Source: Macrothele yani
Lineage: Eukaryota > Arthropoda > Arachnida > Araneae > Macrothelidae
Assembly (NCBI GenBank): GCA_039090855.1
Contig: CM077034.1
Span: forward strand, 226,489,331-226,553,330
Direction: 5' to 3'
DNA: 64,000 nt
Part shown: piece by piece, positions 10,042 through 22,386 of the stretch
How the letters are laid out: the number at the start of each line of letters is the position of its first letter
How positions within the stretch are numbered: position 1 is the stretch's first letter
Translations under genes and position numbers: made by a program
The notes under the pieces: generated by a model
Seen by the model: the letters and a program-made list of their open reading frames with translations, nothing else
Databases searched by the model: none
What the model was told of the DNA's origin: nothing

Positions 10042-13000
10042 TTATACCATTTTCAAATTTAGTCTCGTGCAGTATTCCTTTTATTTGCTGTAACGACTCT
10101 CCTGAGGCTTCGACGTCCTCTATCACTGATTTTCTTTGGTCTGCTGGTACGTTTTGCTGCTTCACGTGTCTTCCACTTATTCAGTACATCCGAAACAGTT
10201 AACGTGGGTATTTTTAGACGCCTCTCGGTTTCTCTTATGGACAACCCACTAATATAACACCCAACAATCTTTCCTTTCTCAAAGTCAGTTCTCTCCCGCC
10301 GCGACAAAGAAGCGGTAAAGAAGCTCACTTATACCATTTTCAAATTTAGTCTCGTGCAGTATTCCTTTTTATTTGCTGTAACGACTCTCCTGAGGCTTCG
10401 ACGTCCTCTATCACTGATTTTCTTTGGTCTGCTGGTACGTTTTGCTGCTTCACGTGTCTTCCACTTATTCAGTACATCCGAAACAGTTAACTTGGGTATT
10501 TTTAGACGCCTCTCGGTTTCTCTTATGGACAACCCACTAATATAACACCCAACAATCTTTCCTTTCTCAAAGTCAGTTCTCTCCCGCCGCGACAAAGAAG
10601 CGGTAAAGAAGCTCACTTATACCATTTTCAAATTTAGTCTCGTGCAGTATTCCTTTTATTTGCTGTAACGACTCTCCTGAGGCTTCGACGTCCTCTATCA
10701 CTGATTTTCTTTGGTCTGCTGGTACGTTTTGCTGCTTCACGTGTCTTCCACTTATTCAGTACATCCGAAACAGTTAACTTGGGTATTTTTAGACGCCTCT
10801 CGGTTTCTCTTATGGACAACCCACTAATATAACACCCAACAATCTTTCCTTTCTCAAAGTCAGTTCTCTCCCGCCGCGACAAAGAAGCGGTAAAGAAGCT
10901 CACTTATACCATTTTCAAATTTAGTCTCGTGCAGTATTCCTTTTATTTGCTGTAACGACTCTCCTGAGGCTTCGACGTCCTCTATCACTGATTTTCTTTG
11001 GTCTGTCGGTACGTTTTGCTGCTTGATGTGTCTTCCGCTTATTCAGTACATCCAAAACAGTTAACTTGGGTATTTTTAGACGCCTCTCGGTTTCTCTTAT
11101 GGACAACCCACTAATATAACACACAACAATCTTTCCTTTCTCAAAGTCAGTTCTCTCCCGCCGCGACAAAGAAGCGGTAAAGAAGCTCACTTATACCATT
11201 TTCAAATTTAGTCTCGTGCAGTATTCCTTTTATTTGCTGTAACGACTCTCCTGAGGCTTCGACGTCCTCTATCACTGATTTTCTTTGGTCTGCTGGTACG
11301 TTTTGCTGCTTCACGTGTCTTCCACTTATTCAGTACATCCGAAACAGTTAACTTGGGTATTTTTAGACGCCTCTCGGTTTCTCTTATGGACAACCCACTA
11401 ATATAACACCCAACAATCTTTCCTTTCTCAAAGTCAGTTCTCTCCCGCCGCGACAAAGAAGCGGTAAAGAAGCTCACTTATACCATTTTCAAATTTAGTC
11501 TCGTGCAGTATTCCTTTTATTTGCTGTAACGACTCTCCTGAGGCTTCGACGTCCTCTATCACTGATTTTCTTTGGTCTGCTGGTACGTTTTGCTGCTTGA
11601 TGTGTCTTCCGCTTATTCAGTACATCCAAAACAGTTGACTTGGGTATGTTTAAACGCCTCTCGGTTTCTCTTATGGACAACCCACTAATATAACACCCAA
11701 CAATCTTTCCTTTCTCAAAGTCAGTTCTCTCCCGCCGCGACAAAGAAGCGGTAAAGAAGCTCACTTATACCATTTTCAAATTTAGTCTCGTGCAGTATTC
11801 CTTTTATTTGCTGTAACGACTCTCCTGAGGCTTCGACGTCCTCTATCACTGATTTTCTTTGGTCTGCTGGTACGTTTTGCTGCTTGATGTGTCTTCCGCT
11901 TATTCAGTACATCCAAAACAGTTGACTTGGGTATGTTTAAACGCCTCTCGGTTTCTCTTATGGACAACCCGCTAATATAACACCCAACAATCTTTCCTTT
12001 CTCAATATCAGTTCTCTCCCGCCGCGACAAAGAAGCGGTAAAGAAGCTCACTTATACCATTTTCAAATTTAGTCTCGTGCAGTATTCCTTTTATTTGCTG
12101 TAACGACTCTCCTGAGGCTTCGACGTCCTCTATCACTGATTTTCTTTGGTCTGCTGGTACGTTTTGCTGCTTCACGTGTCTTCCACTCATTCAGTACATC
12201 CATAACAGTTGACTTGGGTATGTTTAAACGCCTCTCGGTTTCTCTTATGGACAACCCACTAATATAACACCCAACAATCTTTCCTTTCTCAAAGTCAGTT
12301 CTCTCCCCGCCGCGACAAAGAAGCGGTAAAGAAGCTCACTTATACCATTTTCAAATTTAGTCTCGTGCAGTATTCCTTTTATTTGCTGTAACGACTCTCC
12401 TGAGGCTTCGACGTCCTCTATCACTGATTTTCTTTGGTCTGCTGGTACGTTTTGCTGCTTCACGTGTCTTCCACTTATTCAGTACATCCGAAACAGTTAA
12501 CGTGGGTATTTTTAGACGCCTCTCGGTTTCTCTTATGGACAACCCACTAATATAACACCCAACAATCTTTCCTTTCTCAAAGTCAGTTCTCTCCCGCCGC
12601 GACAAAGAAGCGGTAAAGAAGCTCACTTATACCATTTTCAAATTTAGTCTCGTGCAGTATTCCTTTTATTTGCTGTAACGACTCTCCTGAGGCTTCGACG
12701 TCCTCTATCACTGATTTTCTTTGGTCTGCTGGTACGTTTTGCTGCTTCACGTGTCTTCCACTTATTCAGTACATCCGAAACAGTTAACTTGGGTATTTTT
12801 AGACGCCTCTCGGTTTCTCTTATGGACAACCCACTAATATAACACCCAACAATCTTTCCTTTCTCAAAGTCAGTTCTCTCCCGCCGCGACAAAGAAGCGG
12901 TAAAGAAGCTCACTTATACCATTTTCAAATTTAGTCTCGTGCAGTATTCCTTTTATTTGCTGTAACGACTCTCCTGAGGCTTCGACGTCCTCTATCACTG

Positions 13001-14635
13001 ATTTTCTTTGGTCTGCTGGTACGTTTTGCTGCTTCACGTGTCTTCCACTTATTCAGTACATCCGAAACAGTTAACTTGGGTATTTTTAGACGCCTCTCGG
13101 TTTCTCTTATGGACAACCCACTAATATAACACCCAACAATCTTTCCTTTCTCAAAGTCAGTTCTCTCCCGCCGCGACAAAGAAGCGGTAAAGAAGCTCAC
13201 TTATACCATTTTCAAATTTAGTCTCGTGCAGTATTCCTTTTATTTGCTGTAACGACTCTCCTGAGGCTTCGACGTCCTCTATCACTGATTTTCTTTGGTC
13301 TGTCGGTACGTTTTGCTGCTTGATGTGTCTTCCGCTTATTCAGTACATCCAAAACAGTTAACTTGGGTATTTTTAGACGCCTCTCGGTTTCTCTTATGGA
13401 CAACCCACTAATATAACACACAACAATCTTTCCTTTCTCAAAGTCAGTTCTCTCCCGCCGCGACAAAGAAGCGGTAAAGAAGCTCACTTATACCATTTTC
13501 AAATTTAGTCTCGTGCAGTATTCCTTTTATTTGCTGTAACGACTCTCCTGAGGCTTCGACGTCCTCTATCACTGATTTTCTTTGGTCTGCTGGTACGTTT
13601 TGCTGCTTCACGTGTCTTCCACTTATTCAGTACATCCGAAACAGTTAACTTGGGTATTTTTAGACGCCTCTCGGTTTCTCTTATGGACAACCCACTAATA
13701 TAACACCCAACAATCTTTCCTTTCTCAAAGTCAGTTCTCTCCCGCCGCGACAAAGAAGCGGTAAAGAAGCTCACTTATACCATTTTCAAATTTAGTCTCG
13801 TGCAGTATTCCTTTTATTTGCTGTAACGACTCTCCTGAGGCTTCGACGTCCTCTATCACTGATTTTCTTTGGTCTGCTGGTACGTTTTGCTGCTTGATGT
13901 GTCTTCCGCTTATTCAGTACATCCAAAACAGTTGACTTGGGTATGTTTAAACGCCTCTCGGTTTCTCTTATGGACAACCCACTAATATAACACCCAACAA
14001 TCTTTCCTTTCTCAAAGTCAGTTCTCTCCCGCCGCGACAAAGAAGCGGTAAAGAAGCTCACTTATACCATTTTCAAATTTAGTCTCGTGCAGTATTCCTT
14101 TTATTTGCTGTAACGACTCTCCTGAGGCTTCGACGTCCTCTATCACTGATTTTCTTTGGTCTGCTGGTACGTTTTGCTGCTTGATGTGTCTTCCGCTTAT
14201 TCAGTACATCCAAAACAGTTGACTTGGGTATGTTTAAACGCCTCTCGGTTTCTCTTATGGACAACCCGCTAATATAACACCCAACAATCTTTCCTTTCTC
14301 AATATCAGTTCTCTCCCGCCGCGACAAAGAAGCGGTAAAGAAGCTCACTTATACCATTTTCAAATTTAGTCTCGTGCAGTATTCCTTTTATTTGCTGTAA
14401 CGACTCTCCTGAGGCTTCGACGTCCTCTATCACTGATTTTCTTTGGTCTGCTGGTACGTTTTGCTGCTTCACGTGTCTTCCACTCATTCAGTACATCCAT
14501 AACAGTTGACTTGGGTATGTTTAAACGCCTCTCGGTTTCTCTTATGGACAACCCACTAATATAACACCCAACAATCTTTCCTTTCTCAAAGTCAGTTCTC
14601 TCCCGCCGCGACAAAGAAGCGGTAAAGAAGCTCAC
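10042..14635 (-). repeat. higher-order block, 8 units, two adjacent copies
   Basis: Copy 1 (10042-12339) and copy 2 (12340-14635) carry the same ordered series of unit variants: KIPTLTVS, KIPKLTVS, KIPKLTVS, VVCY with KRKTHQ, KIPKLTVS, KRKTHQ, TDIEKG and NEWKTRE. Only isolated differences separate them, such as an extra T near 10371 and an extra C near 12306 in copy 1. This shows a tandem duplication of a ~2.3-kb segment after the variants arose. Confidence 0.9.
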
Positions 14636-14939
14636 TTATACCATTTTCAAATTTAGTCTCGTGCAGTATTCCTTTTATTTGCTGTAACGACTCTGCTGAG
14701 GCTTCGACGTCCTCTATCACTGATTTTCTTTGGTCTGCTGGTACGTTTTGCTGCTTGATGTGTCTTCCGCTTATTCAGTACATCCAAAACAGTTGACTTG
14801 GGTATGTTTAAACGCCTCTCGGTTTCTCTTATGGACAACCCACTAATATAACACCCAACAATCTTTCCTTTCTCAAAGTCAGTTCTCTCCCGCCGCGACA
14901 AAGAAGCGGTAAAGAAGCTCACTTATACCATTTTCAAAT

Positions 14940-15209
14940 TTAGTCTCGTGCAGTATTCCTTTTATTTGCTGTAACGACTCTCCTGAGGCTTCGACGTCCT
15001 CTATCACTGATTTTCTTTGGTCTGCTGGTACGTTTTGCTGCTTCACGTGTCTTCCACTCATTCAGTACATCCATAACAGTTGACTTGGGTATGTTTAAAC
15101 GCCTCTCGGTTTCTCTTATGGACAACCCACTAATATAACACCCAACAATCTTTCCTTTCTCAAAGTCAGTTCTCTCCCGCCGCGACAAAGAAGCGGTAAA
15201 GAAGCTCAT
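14940..15209 (-). CDS. array unit ORF with ATG start, HTH-only transposase fragment
   Basis: This unit, like its duplicate at 18097-18366, has CTCAT in place of CTCAC, converting the usual GTG to an ATG (15207-15209). It could thus encode the complete 89-residue peptide: about 10 leader residues, one helix-turn-helix (around residues 15-50), a TSRPKK linker and a partial second HTH. The PAI-type HTH of Tc1 transposases binds the TIR. Whether it is expressed is unknown: no promoter is evident within the unit. Confidence 0.25.
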   Translation of the reverse strand: MSFFTASLSRRERTDFEKGKIVGCYISGLSIRETERRLNIPKSTVMDVLNEWKTREAAKRTSRPKKISDRGRRSLRRVVTANKRNTARD

Positions 15210-18096
15210 TTATACCATTTTCAAATTTAGTCTCGTGCAGTATTCCTTTTATTTGCTGTAACGACTCTCCTGAGGCTTCGACGTCCTCTATCACTGATTT
15301 TCTTTGGTCTGCTGGTACGTTTTGCTGCTTGATGTGTCTTCCGCTTATTCAGTACATCCAAAACAGTTGACTTGGGTATGTTTAAACGCCTCTCGGTTTC
15401 TCTTATGGACAACCCACTAATATAACACCCAACAATCTTTCCTTTCTCAAAGTCAGTTCTCTCCCGCCGCGACAAAGAAGCGGTAAAGAAGCTCACTTAT
15501 ACCATTTTCAAATTTAGTCTCGTGCAGTATTCCTTTTATTTGCTGTAACGACTCTCCTGAGGCTTCGACGTCCTCTATCACTGATTTTCTTTGGTCTGCC
15601 GGTACGTTTTGCTGCTTCACGTGTCTTCCACTTATTCAGTACATCCAAAACAGTTGACTTGGGTATGTTTAAACGCCTCTCGGTTTCTCTTATGGACAAC
15701 CCACTAATATAACACCCAACAATCTTTCCTTTCTCAAAGTCAGTTCTCTCCCGCCGCGACAAAGAAGCGGTAAAGAAGCTCACTTATACCATTTTCAAAT
15801 TTAGTCTCGTGCAGTATTCCTTTTATTTGCTGTAACGACTCTCCTGAGGCTTCGACGTCCTCTATCACTGATTTTCTTTGGTCTGGTGGTACGTTTTGCT
15901 GCTTCACGTGTCTTCCACTCATTCAGTACATCCATAACAGTTGACTTGGGTATGTTTAAACGCCTCTCGGTTTCTCTTATGGACAACCCACTAATATAAC
16001 ACCCAACAATCTTTCCTTTCTCAAAGTCAGTTCTCTCCCGCCGCGACAAAGAAGCGGTAAAGAAGCTCACTTATACCATTTTCAAATTTAGTCTCGTGCA
16101 GTATTCCTTTTATTTGCTGTAACGACTCTCCTGAGGCTTCGACGTCCTCTATCACTGATTTTCTTTGGTCTGCTGGTACGTTTTGCTGCTTGATGTGTCT
16201 TCCGCTTATTCAGTACATCCAAAACAGTTGACTTGGGTATGTTTAAACGCCTCTCGGTTTCTCTTATGGACAACCCACTAATATAACACCCAACAATCTT
16301 TCCTTTCTCAAAGTCAGTTCTCTCCCGCCGCGACAAAGAAGCGGTAAAGAAGCTCACTTATACCATTTTCAAATTTAGTCTCGTGCAGTATTCCTTTTAT
16401 TTGCTGTAACGACTCTCCTGAGGCTTCGACGTCCTCTATCACTGATTTTCTTTGGTCTGCTGGTACGTTTTGCTGCTTGATGTGTCTTCCGCTTATTCAG
16501 TACATCCAAAACAGTTGACTTGGGTATGTTTAAACGCCTCTCGGTTTCTCTTATGGACAACCCACTAATATAACACCCAACAATCTTTCCTTTCTCAAAG
16601 TCAGTTCTCTCCCGCCGCGACAAAGAAGCGGTAAAGAAGCTCACTTATACCATTTTCAAATTTAGTCTCGTGCAGTATTCCTTTTATTTGCTGTAACGAC
16701 TCTCCTGAGGCTTCGACGTCCTCTATCACTGATTTTCTTTGGTCTGCTGGTACGTTTTGCTGCTTCACGTGTCTTCCACTTATTCAGTACATCCATAACA
16801 GTTGACTTGGGTATGTTTAAACGCCTCTCGGTTTCTCTTATGGACAACCCACTAATATAACACCCAGCAATCTTTCCTTTCTCAAAGTCAGTTCTCTCCC
16901 GCCGCGACAAAGAAGCGGTAAAGAAGCTCACTTATACCATTTTCAAATTTAGTCTCGTGCAGTATTCCTTTTATTTGCTGTAACGACTCTCCTGAGGCTT
17001 CGACGTCCTCTATCACTGATTTTCTTTTGTCTGCTGGTACGTTTTGCTGCTTCACGTGTCTTCCACTTATTCAGTACATCCATAACAGTTGACTTGGGTA
17101 TGTTTAAACGCCTCTCGGTTTCTCTTATGGACAACCCACTAATATAACACCCAACAATCTTTCCTTTCTCAAAGTCAGTTCTCTCCCGCCGCGACAAAGA
17201 AGCGGTAAAGAAGCTCACTTATACCATTTTCAAATTTAGTCTCGTGCAGTATTCCTTTTATTTGCTGTAACGACTCTCCTGAGGTTTCGACGTCCTCTAT
17301 CACTGATTTTCTTTGGTCTGCTGGTACGTTTTGCTGCTTGATGTGTCTTCCGCTTATTCAGTACATCCAAAACAGTTGACTTGGGTATGTTTAAACGCCT
17401 CTCGGTTTCTCTTATGGACAACCCACTAATATAACACCCAACAATCTTTCCTTTCTCAAAGTCAGTTCTCTCCCGCCGCGACAAAGAAGCGGTAAAGAAG
17501 CTCACTTATACCATTTTCAAATTTAGTCTCGTGCAGTATTCCTTTTATTTGCTGTAACGACTCTCCTGGGGTTTCGACGTCCTCTATCACTGATTTTCTT
17601 TGGTCTGCTGGTACGTTTTGCTGCTTCACGTGTCTTCCACTTATTCAGTACATCCATAACAGTTGACTTGGGTATGTTTAAACGCCTCTCGGTTTCTCTT
17701 ATGGACAACCCACTAATATAACACCCAACAATCTTTCCTTTCTCAAAGTCAGTTCTCTCCCGCCGCGACAAAGAAGCGGTAAAGAAGCTCACTTATACCA
17801 TTTTCAAATTTAGTCTCGTGCAGTATTCCTTTTATTTGCTGTAACGACTCTGCTGAGGCTTCGACGTCCTCTATCACTGATTTTCTTTGGTCTGCTGGTA
17901 CGTTTTGCTGCTTGATGTGTCTTCCGCTTATTCAGTACATCCAAAACAGTTGACTTGGGTATGTTTAAACGCCTCTCGGTTTCTCTTATGGACAACCCAC
18001 TAATATAACACCCAACAATCTTTCCTTTCTCAAAGTCAGTTCTCTCCCGCCGCGACAAAGAAGCGGTAAAGAAGTTCACTTATACCATTTTCAAAT

Positions 18097-18366
18097 TTAG
18101 TCTCGTGCAGTATTCCTTTTATTTGCTGTAACGACTCTCCTGAGGCTTCGACGTCCTCTATCACTGATTTTCTTTGGTCTGCTGGTACGTTTTGCTGCTT
18201 CACGTGTCTTCCACTCATTCAGTACATCCATAACAGTTGACTTGGGTATGTTTAAACGCCTCTCGGTTTCTCTTATGGACAACCCACTAATATAACACCC
18301 AACAATCTTTCCTTTCTCAAAGTCAGTTCTCTCCCGCCGCGACAAAGAAGCGGTAAAGAAGCTCAT
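18097..18366 (-). CDS. second array unit ORF with ATG start, HTH-only
   Basis: This is the duplicate, within the second 11-unit block, of the ORF at 14940-15209. It carries the same CTCAT change, so the ATG is at 18364-18366. The protein is the same HTH plus TSRPKK linker followed by a stop at the unit junction. Its presence in both block copies shows the ATG predates that block duplication. Confidence 0.25.
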   Translation of the reverse strand: MSFFTASLSRRERTDFEKGKIVGCYISGLSIRETERRLNIPKSTVMDVLNEWKTREAAKRTSRPKKISDRGRRSLRRVVTANKRNTARD

Positions 18367-20089
18367 TTATACCATTTTCAAATTTAGTCTCGTGCAGTAT
18401 TCCTTTTATTTGCTGTAACGACTCTCCTGAGGCTTCGACGTCCTCTATCACTGATTTTCTTTGGTCTGCTGGTACGTTTTGCTGCTTGATGTGTCTTCCG
18501 CTTATTCAGTACATCCAAAACAGTTGACTTGGGTATGTTTAAACGCCTCTCGGTTTCTCTTATGGACAACCCACTAATATAACACCCAACAATCTTTCCT
18601 TTCTCAAAGTCAGTTCTCTCCCGCCGCGACAAAGAAGCGGTAAAGAAGCTCACTTATACCATTTTCAAATTTAGTCTCGTGCAGTATTCCTTTTATTTGC
18701 TGTAACGACTCTCCTGAGGCTTCGACGTCCTCTATCACTGATTTTCTTTGGTCTGCCGGTACGTTTTGCTGCTTCACGTGTCTTCCACTTATTCAGTACA
18801 TCCAAAACAGTTGACTTGGGTATGTTTAAACGCCTCTCGGTTTCTCTTATGGACAACCCACTAATATAACACCCAACAATCTTTCCTTTCTCAAAGTCAG
18901 TTCTCTCCCGCCGCGACAAAGAAGCGGTAAAGAAGCTCACTTATACCATTTTCAAATTTAGTCTCGTGCAGTATTCCTTTTATTTGCTGTAACGACTCTC
19001 CTGAGGCTTCGACGTCCTCTATCACTGATTTTCTTTGGTCTGGTGGTACGTTTTGCTGCTTCACGTGTCTTCCACTCATTCAGTACATCCATAACAGTTG
19101 ACTTGGGTATGTTTAAACGCCTCTCGGTTTCTCTTATGGACAACCCACTAATATAACACCCAACAATCTTTCCTTTCTCAAAGTCAGTTCTCTCCCGCCG
19201 CGACAAAGAAGCGGTAAAGAAGCTCACTTATACCATTTTCAAATTTAGTCTCGTGCAGTATTCCTTTTATTTGCTGTAACGACTCTCCTGAGGCTTCGAC
19301 GTCCTCTATCACTGATTTTCTTTGGTCTGCTGGTACGTTTTGCTGCTTGATGTGTCTTCCGCTTATTCAGTACATCCAAAACAGTTGACTTGGGTATGTT
19401 TAAACGCCTCTCGGTTTCTCTTATGGACAACCCACTAATATAACACCCAACAATCTTTCCTTTCTCAAAGTCAGTTCTCTCCCGCCGCGACAAAGAAGCG
19501 GTAAAGAAGCTCACTTATACCATTTTCAAATTTAGTCTCGTGCAGTATTCCTTTTATTTGCTGTAACGACTCTCCTGAGGCTTCGACGTCCTCTATCACT
19601 GATTTTCTTTTGGTCTGCTGGTACGTTTTGCTGCTTGATGTGTCTTCCGCTTATTCAGTACATCCAAAACAGTTGACTTGGGTATGTTTAAACGCCTCTC
19701 GGTTTCTCTTATGGACAACCCACTAATATAACACCCAACAATCTTTCCTTTCTCAAAGTCAGTTCTCTCCCGCCGCGACAAAGAAGCGGTAAAGAAGCTC
19801 ACTTATACCATTTTCAAATTTAGTCTCGTGCAGTATTCCTTTTATTTGCTGTAACGACTCTCCTGAGGCTTCGACGTCCTCTATCACTGATTTTCTTTGG
19901 TCTGCTGGTACGTTTTGCTGCTTCACGTGTCTTCCACTTATTCAGTACATCCATAACAGTTGACTTGGGTATGTTTAAACGCCTCTCGGTTTCTCTTATG
20001 GACAACCCACTAATATAACACCCAGCAATCTTTCCTTTCTCAAAGTCAGTTCTCTCCCGCCGCGACAAAGAAGCGGTAAAGAAGCTCAC

Positions 20090-22099
20090 TTATACCATTT
20101 TCAAATTTAGTCTCGTGCAGTATTCCTTTTATTTGCTGTAACGACTCTCCTGAGGCTTCGACGTCCTCTATCACTGATTTTCTTTTGTCTGCTGGTACGT
20201 TTTGCTGCTTCACGTGTCTTCCACTTATTCAGTACATCCATAACAGTTGACTTGGGTATGTTTAAACGCCTCTCGGTTTCTCTTATGGACAACCCACTAA
20301 TATAACACCCAACAATCTTTCCTTTCTCAAAGTCAGTTCTCTCCCGCCGCGACAAAGAAGCGGTAAAGAAGCTCACTTATACCATTTTCAAATTTAGTCT
20401 CGTGCAGTATTCCTTTTATTTGCTGTAACGACTCTCCTGAGGTTTCGACGTCCTCTATCACTGATTTTCTTTGGTCTGCTGGTACGTTTTGCTGCTTGAT
20501 GTGTCTTCCGCTTATTCAGTACATCCAAAACAGTTGACTTGGGTATGTTTAAACGCCTCTCGGTTTCTCTTATGGACAACCCACTAATATAACACCCAAC
20601 AATCTTTCCTTTCTCAAAGTCAGTTCTCTCCCGCCGCGACAAAGAAGCGGTAAAGAAGCTCACTTATACCATTTTCAAATTTAGTCTCGTGCAGTATTCC
20701 TTTTATTTGCTGTAACGACTCTCCTGGGGTTTCGACGTCCTCTATCACTGATTTTTCTTTGGTCTGCTGGTACGTTTTGCTGCTTCACGTGTCTTCCACT
20801 TATTCAGTACATCCATAACAGTTGACTTGGGTATGTTTAAACGCCTCTCGGTTTCTCTTATGGACAACCCACTTATATAACACCCAACAATCTTTCCTTT
20901 CTCAAAGTCAGTTCTCTCCCGCCGCGACAAAGAAGCGGTAAAGAAGCTCACTTATACCATTTTCAAATTTAGTCTCGTGCAGTATTCCTTTTATTTGCTG
21001 TAACGACTCTCCTGGGGTTTCGACGTCCTCTATCACTGATTTTCTTTGGTCTGCTGGTACGTTTTGCTGCTTCACGTGTCTTCCACTTATTCAGTACATC
21101 CATAACAGTTGACTTGGGTATGTTTAAACGCCTCTCGGTTTCTCTTATGGACAACCCACTAATATAACACCCAACAATCTTTCCTTTCTCAAAGTCAGTT
21201 CTCTCCCGCCGCGACAAAGAAGCGGTAAAGAAGCTCACTTATACCATTTTCAAATTTAGTCTCGTGCAGTATTCCTTTTATTTGCTGTAACGACTCTCCT
21301 GGGGTTTCGACGTCCTCTATCACTGATTTTCTTTGGTCTGCTGGTACGTTTTGCTGCTTCACGTGTCTTCCACTTATTCAGTACATCCATAACAGTTGAC
21401 TTGGGTATGTTTAAACGCCTCTCGGTTTCTCTTATGGACAACCCACTAATATAACACCCAACAATCTTTCCTTTCTCAAAGTCAGTTCTCTCCCGCCGCG
21501 ACAAAGAAGCGGTAAAGAAGCTCACTTATACCATTTTCAAATTTAGTCTCGTGCAGTATTCCTTTTATTTGCTGTAACGACTCTCCTGAGGCTTCGACGT
21601 CCTCTATCACTGATTTTCTTTGGTCTGCTGGTACGTTTTGCTGCTTCACGTGTCTTCCACTTATTCAGTACATCCATAACAGTTGACTTGGGTATGTTTA
21701 AACGCCTCTCGGTTTCTCTTATGGACAACCCACTAATATAACACCCAACAATCTTTCCTTTCTCAAAGTCAGTTCTCTCCCGCCGCGACAAAGAAGCGGT
21801 AAAGAAGCTCACTTATACCATTTTCAAATTTAGTCTCGTGCAGTATTCCTTTTATTTGCTGTAACGACTCTCCTGAGGCTTCGACGTCCTCTATCACTGA
21901 TTTTCTTTGGTCTGCTGGTACGTTTTGCTGCTTCACGTGTCTTCCACTTATTCAGTACATCCATAACAGTTGACTTGGGTATGTTTAAACGCCTCTCGGT
22001 TTCTCTTATGGACAACCCACTAATATAACACCCAACAATCTTTCCTTTCTCAAAGTCAGTTCTCTCCCGCCGCGACAAAGAAGCGGTAAAGAAGCTCAC
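20090..22099 (-). repeat. 7-unit higher-order block, copy left of the inserted element
   Basis: The variant order SRQKK, RRNLRRV, RRNPRRV x3, then two plain NKWKTRE units matches the two adjacent blocks at 26797-30817. It overlaps the end of the 11-unit block, so array segments have been duplicated in overlapping registers. Confidence 0.8.
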
Positions 22100-22386
22100 T
22101 TATACCATTTTCAAATTTAGTCTCGTGCAGTATTCCTTTTATTTGCTGTAACGACTCTCCTGAGGCTTCGACGTCCTCTATCACTGATTTTCTTTGGTCT
22201 GCTGGTACGTTTTGCTGCTTCACGTGTCTTCCACTTATTCAGTACATCCATAACAGTTGACTTGGGTATGTTTAAACGCCTCTCGGTTTCTCTTATGGAC
22301 AACCCACTAATATAACACCCAACAATCTTTCCTTTCTCAAAGTCAGTTCTCTCCCGCCGCGACAAAGAAGCGGTAAAGAAGCTCAC

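Larger units (their letters stand above)
14636..20951 (-). repeat. higher-order block, 11 units, two adjacent copies
   Basis: Copy 1 (14636-17792, exactly 11 x 287 bp) and copy 2 (17793-20951) share the variant series SLSRV, ATG-start NEWKTRE, KRKTHQ, TGRPKK, TTRPKK, KRKTHQ, KRKTHQ, IAGCY, SRQKK, RRNLRRV, RRNPRRV. Copy 2 has two private one-base insertions (near 19609 and 20755) that break the ORFs, so it diverged slightly after duplication. Confidence 0.9.
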